64,000 nucleotides of DNA. It comes from Emiliania huxleyi CCMP1516 (Eukaryota; Haptophyta; Isochrysidales; Noelaerhabdaceae). Every line of letters starts with the position of its first letter. The stretch's first letter is position 1. The position numbers were made by a program, and so were the translations under genes. The notes below the pieces were generated by a model. That model worked only from the letters and a program-made list of their open reading frames with translations. It ran no database searches and was not told the origin of the DNA. Positions 39,798-50,530 of the stretch are shown one piece after another. Where the stretch lies: positions 729,272 to 793,271 of the forward strand of contig NW_005201287.1 of the NCBI RefSeq assembly GCF_000372725.1. Direction: 5' to 3'.

Positions 39798-40254
39798 AGC
39801 GGGAAACTTAAATTTCCTCCATTGTACCCATGCGGAGCCTTTTATCTCTTGTGCGGCGGGATGCTAGGCGAGGCCAGGGAGAGGAAGTTGGAGAGTGAGA
39901 AAGCGGACCTGAATCATCTTTCCTTTTGTTAGGCGTTTTTAGTTCTGTTGTTGGCAAATCAGGACACGGAGCTCACACAAAATTCACAGTCAGTCCGAGG
40001 AAAGCGGCGAGTGAGTGAGTCGCATTAATTAATTAATTACGTGTGTCGTGTGTGTGGCGGGCCACCCTGTCCAGAGCCCGGGGTGGAACTCTGTCCAGCC
40101 CGGGATGGGGTCTCTCGACCAAGTCGATGATGCCCTGGCCGCCTCCCGGGGTAAGGGCTAAGGCCGGAGCCGAACAAGGCGAAGGAGATGGCATGGGAGC
40201 GTACGGGTGTTCCAGGGTGTCACGACTCGCACCGACCCTGGCGTGATGCCACCC
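39798..40254. other. Intergenic region, nothing recognised
   Basis: It includes a TTAATTAATTAATTA tract (40025-40039). I find no coding evidence. Confidence 0.4.
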
Positions 40255-40700
40255 TTAGACCCCGTGCTCCAGGCGAACCCTCTCCAGGTGCTGCCCACCT
40301 ACCCCACGTTCAAGAGAGAGCCAGAGCTGCCACTGGTGCAGCTGAGAGCGGTCCCCCGCGCTCCACCTCGACGGATCCCGCGCGAGTGTCGACCGTGCGC
40401 AAACACTCGGCCAGCAGTGCCTGGTGAAAATGGTCTGCCGTCGCATACGCCCACACCGTGTTGGCCAGGTTCTGAGGGCTGAAGCTCCCCAGCCCGCCGC
40501 ACACCGCCGCCTCCGCCACTGCCGCATACAGCGCATCCGCAGCCATGCCTGCCGTCGCATACGCCCACACCGTGTTGGCCAGTGCCTGTGGATAGAAGCC
40601 CGCCAGCCCGCCGCTCACCGCCTCCTCCGCCACCGCCTCGTACAGCGGGCGCACCACCCTCGCTTGCAGGCCGCACTTTGCCACGCCGTGCGCGAGTTTG
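40255..40700 (-). pseudogene. Fragment of a NLANTVWAYA-repeat (OPR/RAP-like) protein
   Basis: Two to three repeats of about 38 residues are visible: LYEAVAEEAVSGGLAGFYPQ, ALANTVWAYATAG, LYAAVAEAAVCGGLGSFSPQ and NLANTVWAYATAD. Repeats of this kind occur in large organelle RNA-binding proteins of algae (octotricopeptide and RAP-domain families). Only a short piece is present. It is joined at both ends to unrelated, repeat-rich sequence, and there is no start or complete domain. A gene fragment is more likely than a functional gene. Confidence 0.5.
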
Positions 40701-40769
40701 ATAGTGCTCGCGCATTGCCGACGAGACGAGACCGAGCGTGTTTCTTGTAATGACTAACATCCTCATCAT

Positions 40770-40935
40770 GATGCGGCCATCGTTCGACTCGCCATGGCTC
40801 GTCGTGCCATCGCTCAGCAGGCCATCGTGACTCGTCGCGCGATCGCAGCTCATCGCGCCATTGCGACTCGCATCGCCATCGCTCGCTGCTCGTCGCGTCC
40901 GCACCCGTCGCGTTCCCGTTCGCACTCGTCGCGCC
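40770..40935. repeat. Degenerate CGTCGCGCCATCG-type tandem repeat
   Basis: Imperfect copies of ACTCGTCGCGCCATCGCGACTC-like units (shorter core CTCGTCGCGCCATCG) run through this stretch. It has no coding value on either strand that I can support. Confidence 0.5.
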
Positions 40936-41162
40936 AGCTCTCCGACTGAGGACTGAATATGGCTCTCGTGCCTGAACCCCCCCCACCCGGGGGAAGGGAC
41001 ACCAGCGATCTCACCGCGCTGCCACCGCCGCCACCGCCAACCGGGGCCGACTACTAAAAGTGTGGAGAGGGGTGGGGTCCCTCCTGTGAGCTCGCAGCTC
41101 GGTCGGCTCGTCATCAGGCGTCGCTAGCTCTGCATCAGCGCGGATACGAGCCGATCGCAACA

Positions 41163-42817
41163 ATGCTCAGCCTCCTCATTCTCGACGCAGCTTCCTTCCT
41201 CGGCACCGCTGCTCCTCGATTCACGCACCCGCCCTCGCACCGCGCCGCCAATGTGCGCCTCGCAGCCTCCGCGCCGAGCGAGGAGCTTCGCAGCTGGCTG
41301 ATGGCCGAGGCCGGCGTTGCGCCTCAGTTTGTGGACCGCGTTATTGAGACGTGCGATCGCGAGATGATCGGCAACCTCAACGGCCTCAGGATTGCGCGCG
41401 ATGCCGGTCTCCTTCCCGGCTTCTTCCCAGCGGTCGTTGCGCTCGGGATCGAGGAAGGGCTCGGCCGCATCACGGCGCCCAGTGTGGCCGTGGCCGCCGC
41501 CCAGGTCTCTGCGGTGGTGCAGGAGCTCGCCGATGAGGCTGACGCGGCGGCGCTGGCGCCGGGCGCGTCGCTCGAGTGCGATCCCTACCACGCCATCGCC
41601 GCCAATCTGCCGCTCAACACCTACAAGAACAAGGCGCCGCTCGCGGGCGCGATCATCTCGGCGAAGCGCATCGTCGGTCCCGCCGCGCCCGGCGAGGTGT
41701 GCCACATCCGGATCGGCACCGGCGACAACTTTCGGTACTGGGAGGGGCAGAGCCTCGGCGTGATTCCGCCCGGCGTCAACGCAAAGACTGGCGCGCCAGA
41801 CGCACGATTGCGGCTCTCCTCTCCTCTCCTCTGCCCTTATCCGATCTGCACCACTTATTAGGCAAGCCGAACGCGGTGCGGCTGTACTCGATCGCGAGCA
41901 CGCGCTACGGCGACGACGCCAAGGGAAGCTCCGTCTCGCTGTGCGTGCGGCGCGCGCTGTACTGGGACGCGGACACGGGGGCGCACGACCCCGCCAAGAA
42001 GGGCGTCTGCTCCAACTTCCTGCGCGCGCGCGCTGGTCGGGCTCGACGCGGACGCGTCCACGACACGTCCCTAACGGCAGCGGCGTCCTCCGCAGGTGCG
42101 ACTCCTCGCCTGGCGACGAGGTGCACCTCACCGGCCCTACGGGCAAGGTGATGCTGATGCCCGAGCACGAGCCGGCCACCGACCTCATCATGCTCGCCAC
42201 CGGCACCGGCATCGCGCCCTACCGCGGCTTCCTCCGCCGCCTCTTCCTGGAGCCGACGCCCGCCGCCGACGCATTTCGCGGTCCCCGAGCACACCCCGCT
42301 CCGGCGGCGGAGTGGCGGGAGGCTTGTCCTCGAGGCGTCCCCCCACCCCTTCCCCGCCGTAGGCCTGGCGTGGCTCTTCCTGGGCGTGGCCAACCGCGAT
42401 GCTCTCCTCTACGACGACGAGTGGCAGGCGATCCTGCAGCGCGAGACGGCGAGGGGCAGGAGCGCGGCGCAGGGCCGCGAGTCCTTCCGCCTCACGTACG
42501 CCCTCTCCAGGGAGGAGAGCGCGCCCGGAGGCGGCGGCGGAGACGGGCCGGGCGGGGCGAGAGACGGCGCGCGTCGGCGATCTGCGACGCGCCCTGTAGG
42601 CGGCAAGATGTACATCCAGGACAAGGTCGCGCAGCACGCCGACGAGGTGTTTGAGCGGATGGACAACGGCGCGCACATGTACTTTTGCGGCCTCAAGGGC
42701 ATGATGCCCGGCATCACCGAGATGCTCGAGGGCGTGTGCAAGGAGAAGGGGCTCGTGTGGGAGGACAAGCTCAGCGAGTGGAAAAAGGCGGGCCAGTGGC
42801 ACGTCGAGGTCTACTAG
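41163..42817 (+). CDS. petH: Ferredoxin-NADP+ reductase, plastid type
   Basis: The enzyme passes electrons from ferredoxin to NADP+ at the thylakoid. Exons 41163-41790, 41862-42021, 42096-42280, 42363-42530 and 42600-42817 sum to 452 residues with every junction in frame. The N-terminal 140 residues include a transit-like leader and a helical extension. The FAD domain shows [25 protein letters not shown] and [17 protein letters not shown] (joined across intron 2). The NADP domain shows [54 protein letters not shown] and the C-terminal aromatic WHVEVY. Three of four introns are GC-AG (41791-41861, 42022-42095, 42531-42599). The other (42281-42362) is GT-AG. Confidence 0.95.
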
Positions 42818-43056
42818 CGAGACGCACGAGACAGGTCTGTGCGCGCCGCACATTATTTTACGTAGTCACGTGTGAGGGCCGTCGCCGTGGCTGTGCCGTT
42901 CTCCATCCTCCACTGTGACATTGCGTTGCCGTTCGGTCGCTTAATTATTTGTAAGACGGAGGTAAGTTAGAGGTCCTACGTTTTGTTCTCATTTCATTTC
43001 TCGGAAACCAAAGGGAGGCTTTTGGCACTGACTGGCAGGCACAGCCGGGCCAGGAC
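42818..43056. other. Short intergenic region downstream of FNR
   Basis: No gene is seen. It is AT-richer than its surroundings and likely contains the FNR 3' UTR. Confidence 0.35.
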
Positions 43057-44556
43057 TTGCATATGCCATGGGTGAAGAGGTGCACCGGCATGTGGGCATG
43101 CGTGCGAGAGACCGACGATCTCGGGGTCGGGTCGTCCCTTTGCCAGAAGAAACTCATTCGAAAGGAGAACAGGAATTCAGGAGATCAGCATCAGGACCCG
43201 AAGCAGAAGATGAAGGACGCATGCAAAAAGGACGGGCGGAAAGTTCAAGTCCCTCATCCGGATCGCCACCCAGCCTGCACCGACCTGCACACGACCGCCC
43301 GGACAATGCCTCCGTGCTCCGCAATCGGGGCACACGCCTTCAGAGATCCGCACCTCGTCCTTGCTCGAGGCGGCCGCGCCGACTTTCGGGGCCGCGACGG
43401 CCACCTCTTCGCCTTCTTCTCTGCGCCTGGGCTGGCTGTCAATGTCAAGACGGAGGAGGCAACATTCGGTCTCGGCAACCTGACCGTGAACGGTTCCTTT
43501 ATCACTGAGGCCCATGTGGTTGCGCGCGTCGGTGGCGCCAAGCGGAAGTGGGCAAATGCATCCTTCTGGGCGTCGGAGCTAAACGCGTTCAACACGGGTT
43601 GGCAGTTTGTAAATGGCTCCTGCGGCGGACGTCTCTTTTGGATGGGGCTTGGCCTCCAACGGCGATGCGAGGAGCTGTCCATAGGGATCAAGTACTCGTC
43701 TGCCACCTTCTCCGTCCGCGGCTGGTCAATCACGGTCCGCGGCAATTCCGTTCACAGTTCGACAGCAGGGGCGCGGCACCGACTCGACCTGAGCCTCAGC
43801 GCCGATTCACGTGGCGTGGCAGCGCGTTCGCTACCCCACGGCATCCTCGGCCAGTCCTTCTCGTCGCCTGTTCGCCGGGAGGGTAAGGTTGACATCTACC
43901 CCACCGCGCCGGGCCGGTTCACAACCTCGGCGCAGGCAGAGGGTGCGATTGAAGGAAGTGCCGCCATGTACGAGGTGCGGTCACCCTACGCAACGGACTT
44001 TGCATTCTCTCGTTTCGAGGCGTCCGAAAGAGAAGCTGAACTCACTACGGCGCCGACATCCGCCACCTTCTCGGAGTCACGCAGACTATCGGAGGTGCCG
44101 TGCCCGCCGCCGTCCCCGCCCTCTGGCGTCGACACGACGAGTGCAGAGGCGGTGCTGCGCGCGCAGATGGACGACATGCAGGCGGGGAGCACCCTGGTCG
44201 CATATCAGTTGGCCTCGCCAGGAAATCGCGCCTCGACTGCTTGGCCCTCTGGCTACAACCTCGACCGTTTCGACCAGATGGTCCGAGGAGCGACATACAA
44301 TCCGCTCATCTCTGGCTTTGGGTACGAGGTGCTGCCGCCTGGGGTGCAGGTCTCGGGCAGCCAGGCGGCGGCAAATGTGCAGGTCTTCCGCGACGCCTCG
44401 CGGAGCCAGTCCTTAACCTACGAGTTCCGGATGAGCAAGCAGCCACATTCTGTCGTCGACACCCACTCCTCGCTTGCGCCCTACGAGCTACTGCCTGGCC
44501 GCAGTGGCCGGGAGGTGTGGCGCACGAATAGCGTGCTTGTCGTGTCCGGCCCTTGA
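43057..44556 (+). CDS. Secreted-type protein with DPHL...DFRG domain
   Basis: An open frame of 499 codons. The first ~85 codons look unlike protein, and the real start is probably later, for example ATG 43306 (MPPCSAIGAHAFRDPHL), or lies in an unseen exon. The conserved core is DPHLVLARGGRADFRGRDG, FAFFSAPGLAVNVKTE and VNGSFITEAHVVARV. It resembles von Willebrand type D-like modules seen in algal and protist surface proteins. A second region after a CPPPSPPSGVD linker (about residue 350) is unrecognised (AYQLASPGNRASTAWPSGYN). The Pro/Ser linker and beta-rich composition suggest an extracellular protein. No TM helix is seen. Confidence 0.6.
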   Translation: MHMPWVKRCTGMWACVRETDDLGVGSSLCQKKLIRKENRNSGDQHQDPKQKMKDACKKDGRKVQVPHPDRHPACTDLHTTARTMPPCSAIGAHAFRDPHLVLARGGRADFRGRDGHLFAFFSAPGLAVNVKTEEATFGLGNLTVNGSFITEAHVVARVGGAKRKWANASFWASELNAFNTGWQFVNGSCGGRLFWMGLGLQRRCEELSIGIKYSSATFSVRGWSITVRGNSVHSSTAGARHRLDLSLSADSRGVAARSLPHGILGQSFSSPVRREGKVDIYPTAPGRFTTSAQAEGAIEGSAAMYEVRSPYATDFAFSRFEASEREAELTTAPTSATFSESRRLSEVPCPPPSPPSGVDTTSAEAVLRAQMDDMQAGSTLVAYQLASPGNRASTAWPSGYNLDRFDQMVRGATYNPLISGFGYEVLPPGVQVSGSQAAANVQVFRDASRSQSLTYEFRMSKQPHSVVDTHSSLAPYELLPGRSGREVWRTNSVLVVSGP

Positions 44557-44637
44557 AAGAAGAAGCTCGTGCGGGCAAGGTGTGCTGGTGGCGTGGTTCG
44601 GTGGGTGGGAGGAACCTGAAAGCCGAAGAAAGGAAGA

Positions 44638-44790
44638 TTGTGTGTTTGTGTGGGGGGGTTCTGTGTGTGTGGGGGGGGGGAGCCGCACAGGCACAGTGTG
44701 TTGTTGGTGTGTGAGTGGGAGGGCGTGAGAAGTGTGTTGTGTGTGTGGGCTCGGGGGGGGGGGGGCACAAGAGTGTGTGTTGTTGTGGTA
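44638..44790. repeat. GT/G-rich low-complexity tract
   Basis: Strand-biased (TG)n and G runs (G8-G12) run over about 150 bp, capable of G-quadruplex formation on the plus strand. Minus-strand frames here are artefacts. Confidence 0.75.
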
Positions 44791-45096
44791 GACGCTGACG
44801 ACTTTCACAAAATGGTAAAACCGCCGCCCGCCGCGTGATGTCATCACACAGAGATCTTACCAACGCGGTCACTGCCACAGCCAAACCAGGTGGACTGAGC
44901 CCGAGACGCCGGCCGTTGCCGTGCAACGCCACCATGAGCGAGCTGCGGCGCCCGAGCTGCGATGTGCTCTTCGCACCGGGAGCCCAATATTTCCAGGAGG
45001 TGTACGATGAGCAGGCAGCATAGGCATCGCCCTCGCCAACTTTGCAGCCTACAACGGCCTGCCACCAGAGCGCGCGAGCCTTGCACTCCTGTGGAG

Positions 45097-46016
45097 ACTG
45101 GTTGGGTAGTAGTCTAAGTTCTGAGCCTCGAGGCTGAGCGGGTCTAAGTGTGACTAGTCACGCTGGGGTGCTTACGCGGTCTAAGATCAGCGAGAGCCTC
45201 TTACATCGGCTAAGTCGGCCGTGGCACAGCCTGGGGCCAAGAGGCTCCCACTGTGATCAACGATACGGCGCTAGCCCCCAAATTTTCTTCGCCTGCGGCG
45301 GGCGCCTTCTAATCCGGATCGATCCTCCTCATGCCTCAGCAATCGCCGCCTCAGCATCCTCCTCTTCCGATTCTCGTTGCTCTTCTTGAGCGCAATCTCT
45401 AGCCAAACATTTCTCACATAAATAGCCTCAAGCTCAAACAAACGCATGTCAGAGAAGCCTGTGTATGCTGGTCCTCTTTGAACGATCCGCGCGTGAGGTA
45501 GATCTAGCATAGGGCCTTGTTGGCAGCAGCCAGCTTGTTGCGCTGCTTCGCGTTGCGATGAGCTGATTGGGATCGCACAAGTGCATGCCAAGCACCGCCA
45601 CGATCTTGAAGCAGAACACATCGCAACCGCATCGTCCGCACTGCCATCGGCATGCCGCGCCCGCCGCTTCGCCGCAGCCGCCTTAAGGCACGCATAGCGG
45701 CAGCACATGGTACGGTGCGCGTACTTGAGCAGGAGTTGCGCGCCGCAAGTAGCGCACTGGCCCTGGGACAAGGCGATATGGCGTCGTGCGCGGCATACGT
45801 TGGTCGGGACGCGTCCAGGTATTTTTCGGGTAAACCTGGACTTTTGCAGGTATACCCGGGTTTTACCCGGATTTGGCCTTGTGCCGTCTAAGTTCATGGC
45901 CCCCGACCATACAGCGTCTAAGTCCGAGCCCGGCTCCGTGCGGGGGCTAAGTTGAGCGCTTGCTCGCTGCAGAGGCTAAGTGTAGAGCGACCCTCTAGCC
46001 CTACTACCCAACCATT
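45097..46016. mobile_element. 920-bp DNA transposon with 8-bp target duplication
   Basis: Terminal inverted repeats of 16 bp (ACTGGTTGGGTAGTAG, one mismatch; perfect over the inner 14 bp at 45099-45112 and 46001-46014) are flanked by a perfect direct duplication CTGTGGAG at 45089-45096 and 46017-46024. Multiple subterminal copies of TCTAAGT or GCTAAGT occur at both ends. One 208-codon minus-strand ORF lies inside. The 8-bp duplication fits the nTnnnnAn preference of hAT elements, but the termini do not match the usual hAT start. Confidence 0.88.
45271..45897 (-). CDS. Cys-rich 208-residue protein inside the 920-bp transposon
   Basis: The frame fills two thirds of the element. It opens with MNLDGTRPNPGKTRVYLQKS, then has a zinc-finger-like region CATCGAQLLLKYAHRTMCC with a further Cys in RYACLKAAAAKRRARH, and another Cys group (MCSASRSWRCLACTCAIP). 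It ends in a Lys/Arg-rich helix (ALKKSNENRKRRMLRRRLLR). C-x2-C...H...C-C spacing with basic tails suggests a nucleic-acid-binding protein. No DDE core is visible and 208 residues is short for a transposase. It may be a terminal-repeat-binding accessory protein or a remnant, and it could be non-coding. Confidence 0.45.
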   Translation of the reverse strand: MNLDGTRPNPGKTRVYLQKSRFTRKIPGRVPTNVCRARRHIALSQGQCATCGAQLLLKYAHRTMCCRYACLKAAAAKRRARHADGSADDAVAMCSASRSWRCLACTCAIPISSSQREAAQQAGCCQQGPMLDLPHARIVQRGPAYTGFSDMRLFELEAIYVRNVWLEIALKKSNENRKRRMLRRRLLRHEEDRSGLEGARRRRRKFGG

Positions 46017-46569
46017 CTGTGGAGGGCACCTCCGCTGGCCATCGCCGGCTGGGCTGCGGCTCCGGCGCTGCCACGCGCTGCAGACGAAGTTGCTGACAAC
46101 GACGAGCAAGGTGAAGCTGCCGCCTCGACCTCGTCCGCCGCCTCGGCCTCTACCTTCTCGCCCTCACCCGCCTCGATTGAGGTGGTTGCGACGGTGACAC
46201 GGATTGTAGCGAAGAAGCTCCGTCCGGCGCCGCCCGAGATCCTGCCCGAGGTTGTCCCGGTGGCGGCGCCGAACTTTGCCTCTCACCTCTTCTCTTGCTT
46301 CTTGAGCATCTGCGGGGCTGCTGCGCACCATCTCTGAGCACTGAGGAGCCGCTGTTGCGCGCGAAAAAGGCGCGCGATTGTCGCTCTATCGGCACGGAGA
46401 AGGGAGCGGTGGGCAGTGGCTTCTTCATCCCAAGCTCGAACGGGCTGCGGCTTATCACGTGTGAGCTGATGCACTCTCTATAGATAGACTGTCGGCCGAA
46501 CTCACTAAAGTACGTAGTGGCACCATCGAGCCGAACACTGCGACCAAAATATAGGGGCCCCGGAGCGCG

Positions 46570-48596
46570 TCATTTGACTAGGAACCCGCAACCACGCTCG
46601 CGCAGCAAGCGGTCGCGCCAGCGATCGTCGCCACAGAGGTACGAGACCCGCGCGGCGACGTCGGCCCGCATCGCCTGGACGGCCGCCGCGAACGCTCGCA
46701 GGCGCGGCAGCACGTGCGCCTCGAAGTTGGCCGCGTGCCACATCGGCGGCCCGTGCAGCTCGACGGGGGAAACGTCCATCTCCTCGCCGAGCGTCTGGAC
46801 GAGGTGCGCCGCCTCGGCACGCAGCATGAGCGAGTAGGCGACGGCCTGCAGCTGGTCGTGCAGCGCGGGCGGTCGCGCGATGCGGCGCACGCGGCTCTTC
46901 ACCTCAACCACCACGGTCCGCAGCGCCCAGCTCTCCTCGCCCTCGCCCTCGCCCTCGCCGCGCGTGAGCACAACCTCGTCCGCCACGCCGTCGACCGCGC
47001 CGACCAGCCGCACGAGGGGCGGCGGCAGGGGCGGAGAGGCCGAGTCGCCGCCCTCCAGCCCGCCCCTCCCCGGCCCGCAGCGCCGCCCCTCCGCCGCGGC
47101 GATCCGCAGCCGGCGGCGCGTGATTGCGAGGTCCGCCCTCAGCGCGGAGATGTCCCACGCGGCACCGCCGTGGCAATAGTCGGCGGCGCGGCTGAGGCGA
47201 GCCGGCGGCCGTCCCTCGCCCGCCGCCTCGGGAGCGGCGGCCGCCTCCGCGCAGCGCAGGCTCGCGAGGAGTGCTCGGCCGCGCGCGACCCGGAGGTCGG
47301 AGAAGAGGGCCTGCAGGAGGGGTCGGAGCAGGGTCGGAGAAGGGGCCAGGGAAGGGCCAGGGAAGCGGCGCAGGTCGGAGCGGCCAGCCTGCACGTCCCA
47401 GCCGCCAGCGGGCAGGCGGTAGTCCGCCGGCCGGGAGGACGGGTCGAGCGAGAAGAGAGCGCGCGCCCACGCCTCCACCTGGGGCGGACGGTGCGGGGTC
47501 GGAGTCGGCGTTGTGCGGTGTGCCAGGGTCGGGCCAAGCTCTCCAGTTGGCCGAAGGGCTGCAGGTGTCTGCAGAGAGCGGTGATCGGAAGGGGGTTGGG
47601 GAGGGAGGAGCGGTGTTGAGGAGCCGCCTCTCCCCTCTCGACGGCGAGCGCCGCGCGGCAGCGGTCGAGCGCGCGGAGCCAGCGACGCGCCCGGCCGCCG
47701 TCGTCAGAGCCGGCGGCGCGGGGCCGGCTGGAGGCAGCTGCTCTAACCCTTCCGCCGGGCCTCCTACCGACGCGTCGAGGGACGTGTCGTGGACGTGCCT
47801 CCCCCCTCCCGCTGCCTTGCTGGCGGCCGCGCCACGACGCGACGTGTTCCACCGGCCGGCGTGGCTCCTCCGCGTCCGCACCAATCGGCCAGACGAGCAG
47901 CGCGTCATTCGAGTCGCGCACCGCGCAGCCGAACCGCTGCTCGTACTTGCGCAGCGCAGACGCCTCGCTCCGGCACCCGTGCGAGGTGTTGAGGCGTGAG
48001 CGGACGGCCGCGGCAGCGAGCGCCGCCTCTGCCCCTACCGTCCCCTCCGCCGCTGCCGCGGCGAGGCACGCAGCGGCCGCGTCGCCCGCAGCTGCAGCGC
48101 CGCCCGCCGAGGGCGGCTGCCGATCGGCCGCTGCCAGGACGGCGGCCAGCTCGCTCGCGAGCTGGCGGGCGCCACGCTCCTCGCCGCTCCTCTCAGGGCC
48201 GTCCGCGGCGGCGAGGAGGCGCCGGAGCGCCTCCTCCTCGGGGTCGACGAGGGAGAGGCCAAGCAGCTCGCCGTCGTCCTCGAGCGTCTGCCTGCCTGCG
48301 CGGCCTCCGTACAGCGCGGAGAGGAAGGTGGCGTGCGCATCTGCCCACGGGTGGTAGCCGGTTGCGGCGGCGAGGGAAGAGACGCGGATCGTGACTGCTT
48401 CTGCAGGCGCACAACTGCCACCGGCAGGCTCGGGAGGGACGCCTCGGCTTCTCAGCAGGCGCCGCGGCTCCGCACCAACGCCCTCCGGCGCCACTGCCAT
48501 ATGTCGCGCCGCCTTGGCTGGCGGCGCCGCCGACGCGCATGGCCGCTTGCCATTGTCGAGCGAGCGGAGGGCAGCACGCTCCGCCACGGTGGACAT
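46570..48596 (-). CDS. PD-(D/E)XK nuclease-fold protein
   Basis: The likely start is Met at 48596 (MSTVAERAALRSLDNGKRP). The frame is open to 48830. Exon 1 holds VSSLAAATGYHPWADAHATF, LNTSHGCRSEASALRKYEQR and DALLVWPIG. An intron of about 400-500 nt follows (donor near 47893) and contains the CGTCCACGACACGTCC motif. The next exons read VEAWARALFSLDPSSRPADY and, after a probable short intron ending near 47314, ALFSDLRVARGRALLASLRC. The catalytic core is LVGAVDGVADEVVLT (Asp) and RTVVVEVKSRVRR (the ExK), followed by LHDQLQAVAYSLMLRAEAAH. The stop is at 46570-46572. This combination marks a PD-(D/E)XK nuclease of unknown substrate, which I recall as common in algal genomes. Confidence 0.7.
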
Positions 48597-48958
48597 TTCG
48601 GGGGCGACGTAGCACAGGCCACGAGCGGTGTGGTCGTCGACCTGCTGATTCAGCACGGGCGGCCAAAACACAAAGCGACAAGCGCGGGCGACGGCTTCCT
48701 GGAAGCCGTAGCCCCCACCAGGAGCAGTCACCCACTCCCACTCCGGCGCCGCGCCGCCCCACCCCAACGCCCCCACCACGCCCCCGACCCGAAAGAAAGG
48801 AAAGCATGTCTTTCTTCCCAACGTAGGCAAAAAAAGAAAGACTTTTTTCTTCGGTTTTGACCCTCAAGAGGCGCGGCTGCCAACCAAACTTCCGCGAATC
48901 GCCCGCCCCGTACCCCCCTAACGAGGTAAAGCTCGTCGAGGGCTGCGCCGCGAAGCGC
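48597..48958. promoter_or_regulatory. Bidirectional promoter region
   Basis: About 360 bp separate the divergent starts of the nuclease (48596) and HTH (48959) genes. A TTCTTTC/GAAAGA-rich segment lies at 48792-48855. No specific site is identified. Confidence 0.35.
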
Positions 48959-50530
48959 ATGATGCCTGCCGAGGGACAGCGGCAGCGCCGCTCGCGGACG
49001 CTGTATTCAGCGGAGTTCAAGCTCCGCGTCGTCCGCGAGGCGCTCGCCCGCCCGGAAACGTGCAGAATCAAGCCGACCTGCCGGGACCATCCGGGCGTTG
49101 AGCCGGCGCGGGGCAGATTCTCCAGAGCCTCTCACTGCCCCCACGTCCCCTCGACTGGGGTCGTCGCGAGCCACTGCCACCTTGCCCAGTTCACACAAAA
49201 TGCCGCCGCTCTCGTTCGCTCCGCCTTCCCCAGTGAGTGAGCGGATGGGCGGGCCCCGGTGGGTCCCGCCACGCCAAGAAGAGGGGACGCCACTGGCCAG
49301 TCCACCCGCCGCCACTTCTGTTGCAGGCGCAGTTGCGCAAGTGGATCAAAAACATCGAATCGCTGGAGTCCCTCGCGCAGCTGGAGGCGCGGCAGTTCAA
49401 GATCCGGCGCGATTTTATGGCCCCACCGGTGGACGGGATGGGCATTGGTGTTGGCATGCCGAGCTGCGACTCGATGGGGGCGTCGCAGCTCGCGGCCCAG
49501 GCGAAGCGGGAGCCTTCGTGGACCCACCTTGGGTTGCGAGCCCCACTCTCAGCGTCTCGCGTTGTGCCGAAGGCGCCGCAGCAGCTGCACTTCCAGCAGC
49601 CCGTGCAGCAACTCCCGCCGCAAGCCCCCCAAGGACCGCAAGGACAGCCTCACTACGTGCAGCCACACGCGGTGGCGCAGTCGGCGTGCTCCAGCGAGGC
49701 ACCCGCGCGCGAGTGCGCCTGCTCCCAACCACCCCCACCCTCTCACCGTGGTGCGTGCCCGCGCTCCAGGCGGCGCAGGCGGCGGACGCACTGCTCCTTT
49801 CATCGCAGCCGCAGCTTGCGCCGCAGCACATACACGCCCAACAGGCAATGTGCCCGTCGACGTCGCACGGGGCTCTACAGCAAGCAGAATCGAGCCCGCT
49901 GGCTGGGCCGTCCGGGCTTCTGCCAACGCGCCAGCCGCAGTCAGCTGCAGGGCGGCACGGAAATGTGTTCTGAAATCTGATATGTGTGCGGCCCTGACCC
50001 TCGGCCCGTTTGACTCCAGGCTCCCAGGCAGTACGTCTTGGCTGCTCCCGATGGACGCCATCGTGCAGGCGGCCTCGGTGGCGATCCAGCCCCCCTCCCA
50101 CTCCTCGCCTTCGCCGCACTGCGCGCCGCCTGCAGCGCTGCCCATGCCCGAGGCTGGCGCTGGCTCTGGCGGGCCTGGCAACAACATCGATGCCTGGATT
50201 GCAGCCATCAACTCGGTCCAGGCGCGCCAAAGCTCCGACGCGTCGGAGGCGCAGGAGCTGGGCTCTCACGCCGCGCAACCATTGCACGTCGGCGAAAAGA
50301 GGCCCCGCGAGCTGGCGCCACATGAGCTGGATCTGGTGCAGCAGGGTCTGCCGCCGCAGGGACTCGCGCCGCAGGGGGCGGCGCAGCAGCAGGGGCTACA
50401 TCAAGTGGCGCTGCCGCCGCAGCAGGCGCCGCCACAGCAGCATTCTGACGCAGCGGGGCAGCAGGCGCCGCTCGCATCGGCAGCCGAGGCGCTCAGCCTG
50501 TTGACTGGTGGGGGCTGGGCTGAGAGCTGA
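48959..50530 (+). CDS. HTH-domain, Gln-rich putative transcription regulator
   Basis: Exon 1 (48959-49105) starts MMPAEGQRQRRSRTLYSAEF and carries a homeodomain-like/psq-type HTH: FKLRVVREALARPETCRIKP, HPGVEP. This joins across a GC-AG intron (49106-49326) to AQLRKWIKNIESLESLAQLE. Exon 2 runs to 49698, and a second GC-AG intron (49699-49769) fits. Exon 3 (AAQAADALLLSSQPQLAPQH) lies in another frame. A last exon from about 50020 reads TSWLLPMDAIVQAASVAIQP and ends with LASAAEALSLLTGGGWAES at 50530. The C-terminal half is rich in Gln, Pro and Ala like an activation domain. Related HTHs occur in pogo-type transposases, so a domesticated origin is possible. The exon 3-4 junction is uncertain. Confidence 0.6.

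Larger units (their letters stand above)
44934..46336 (+). pseudogene. Gene relic interrupted by a 920-bp transposon
   Basis: The 5' part starts at ATG 44934 (MSELRRPSCDVLFAPGAQYF, then QEVYDEQAA) and stops at a TAG at 45021. Good reading resumes two bases out of frame as GIALANFAAYNGLPPERASL and enters the transposon after LLW. If the element and one copy of its duplication are removed, the frame continues without a break as LLWRAPPLAIAGWAAAPALP and on through IEVVATVTRIVAKKLRPAPP to a TGA at 46334-46336. The transposon therefore sits in a formerly open frame. An additional 2-nt shift near 45021 had already or has since broken it. The product is unrecognised. Confidence 0.65.
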
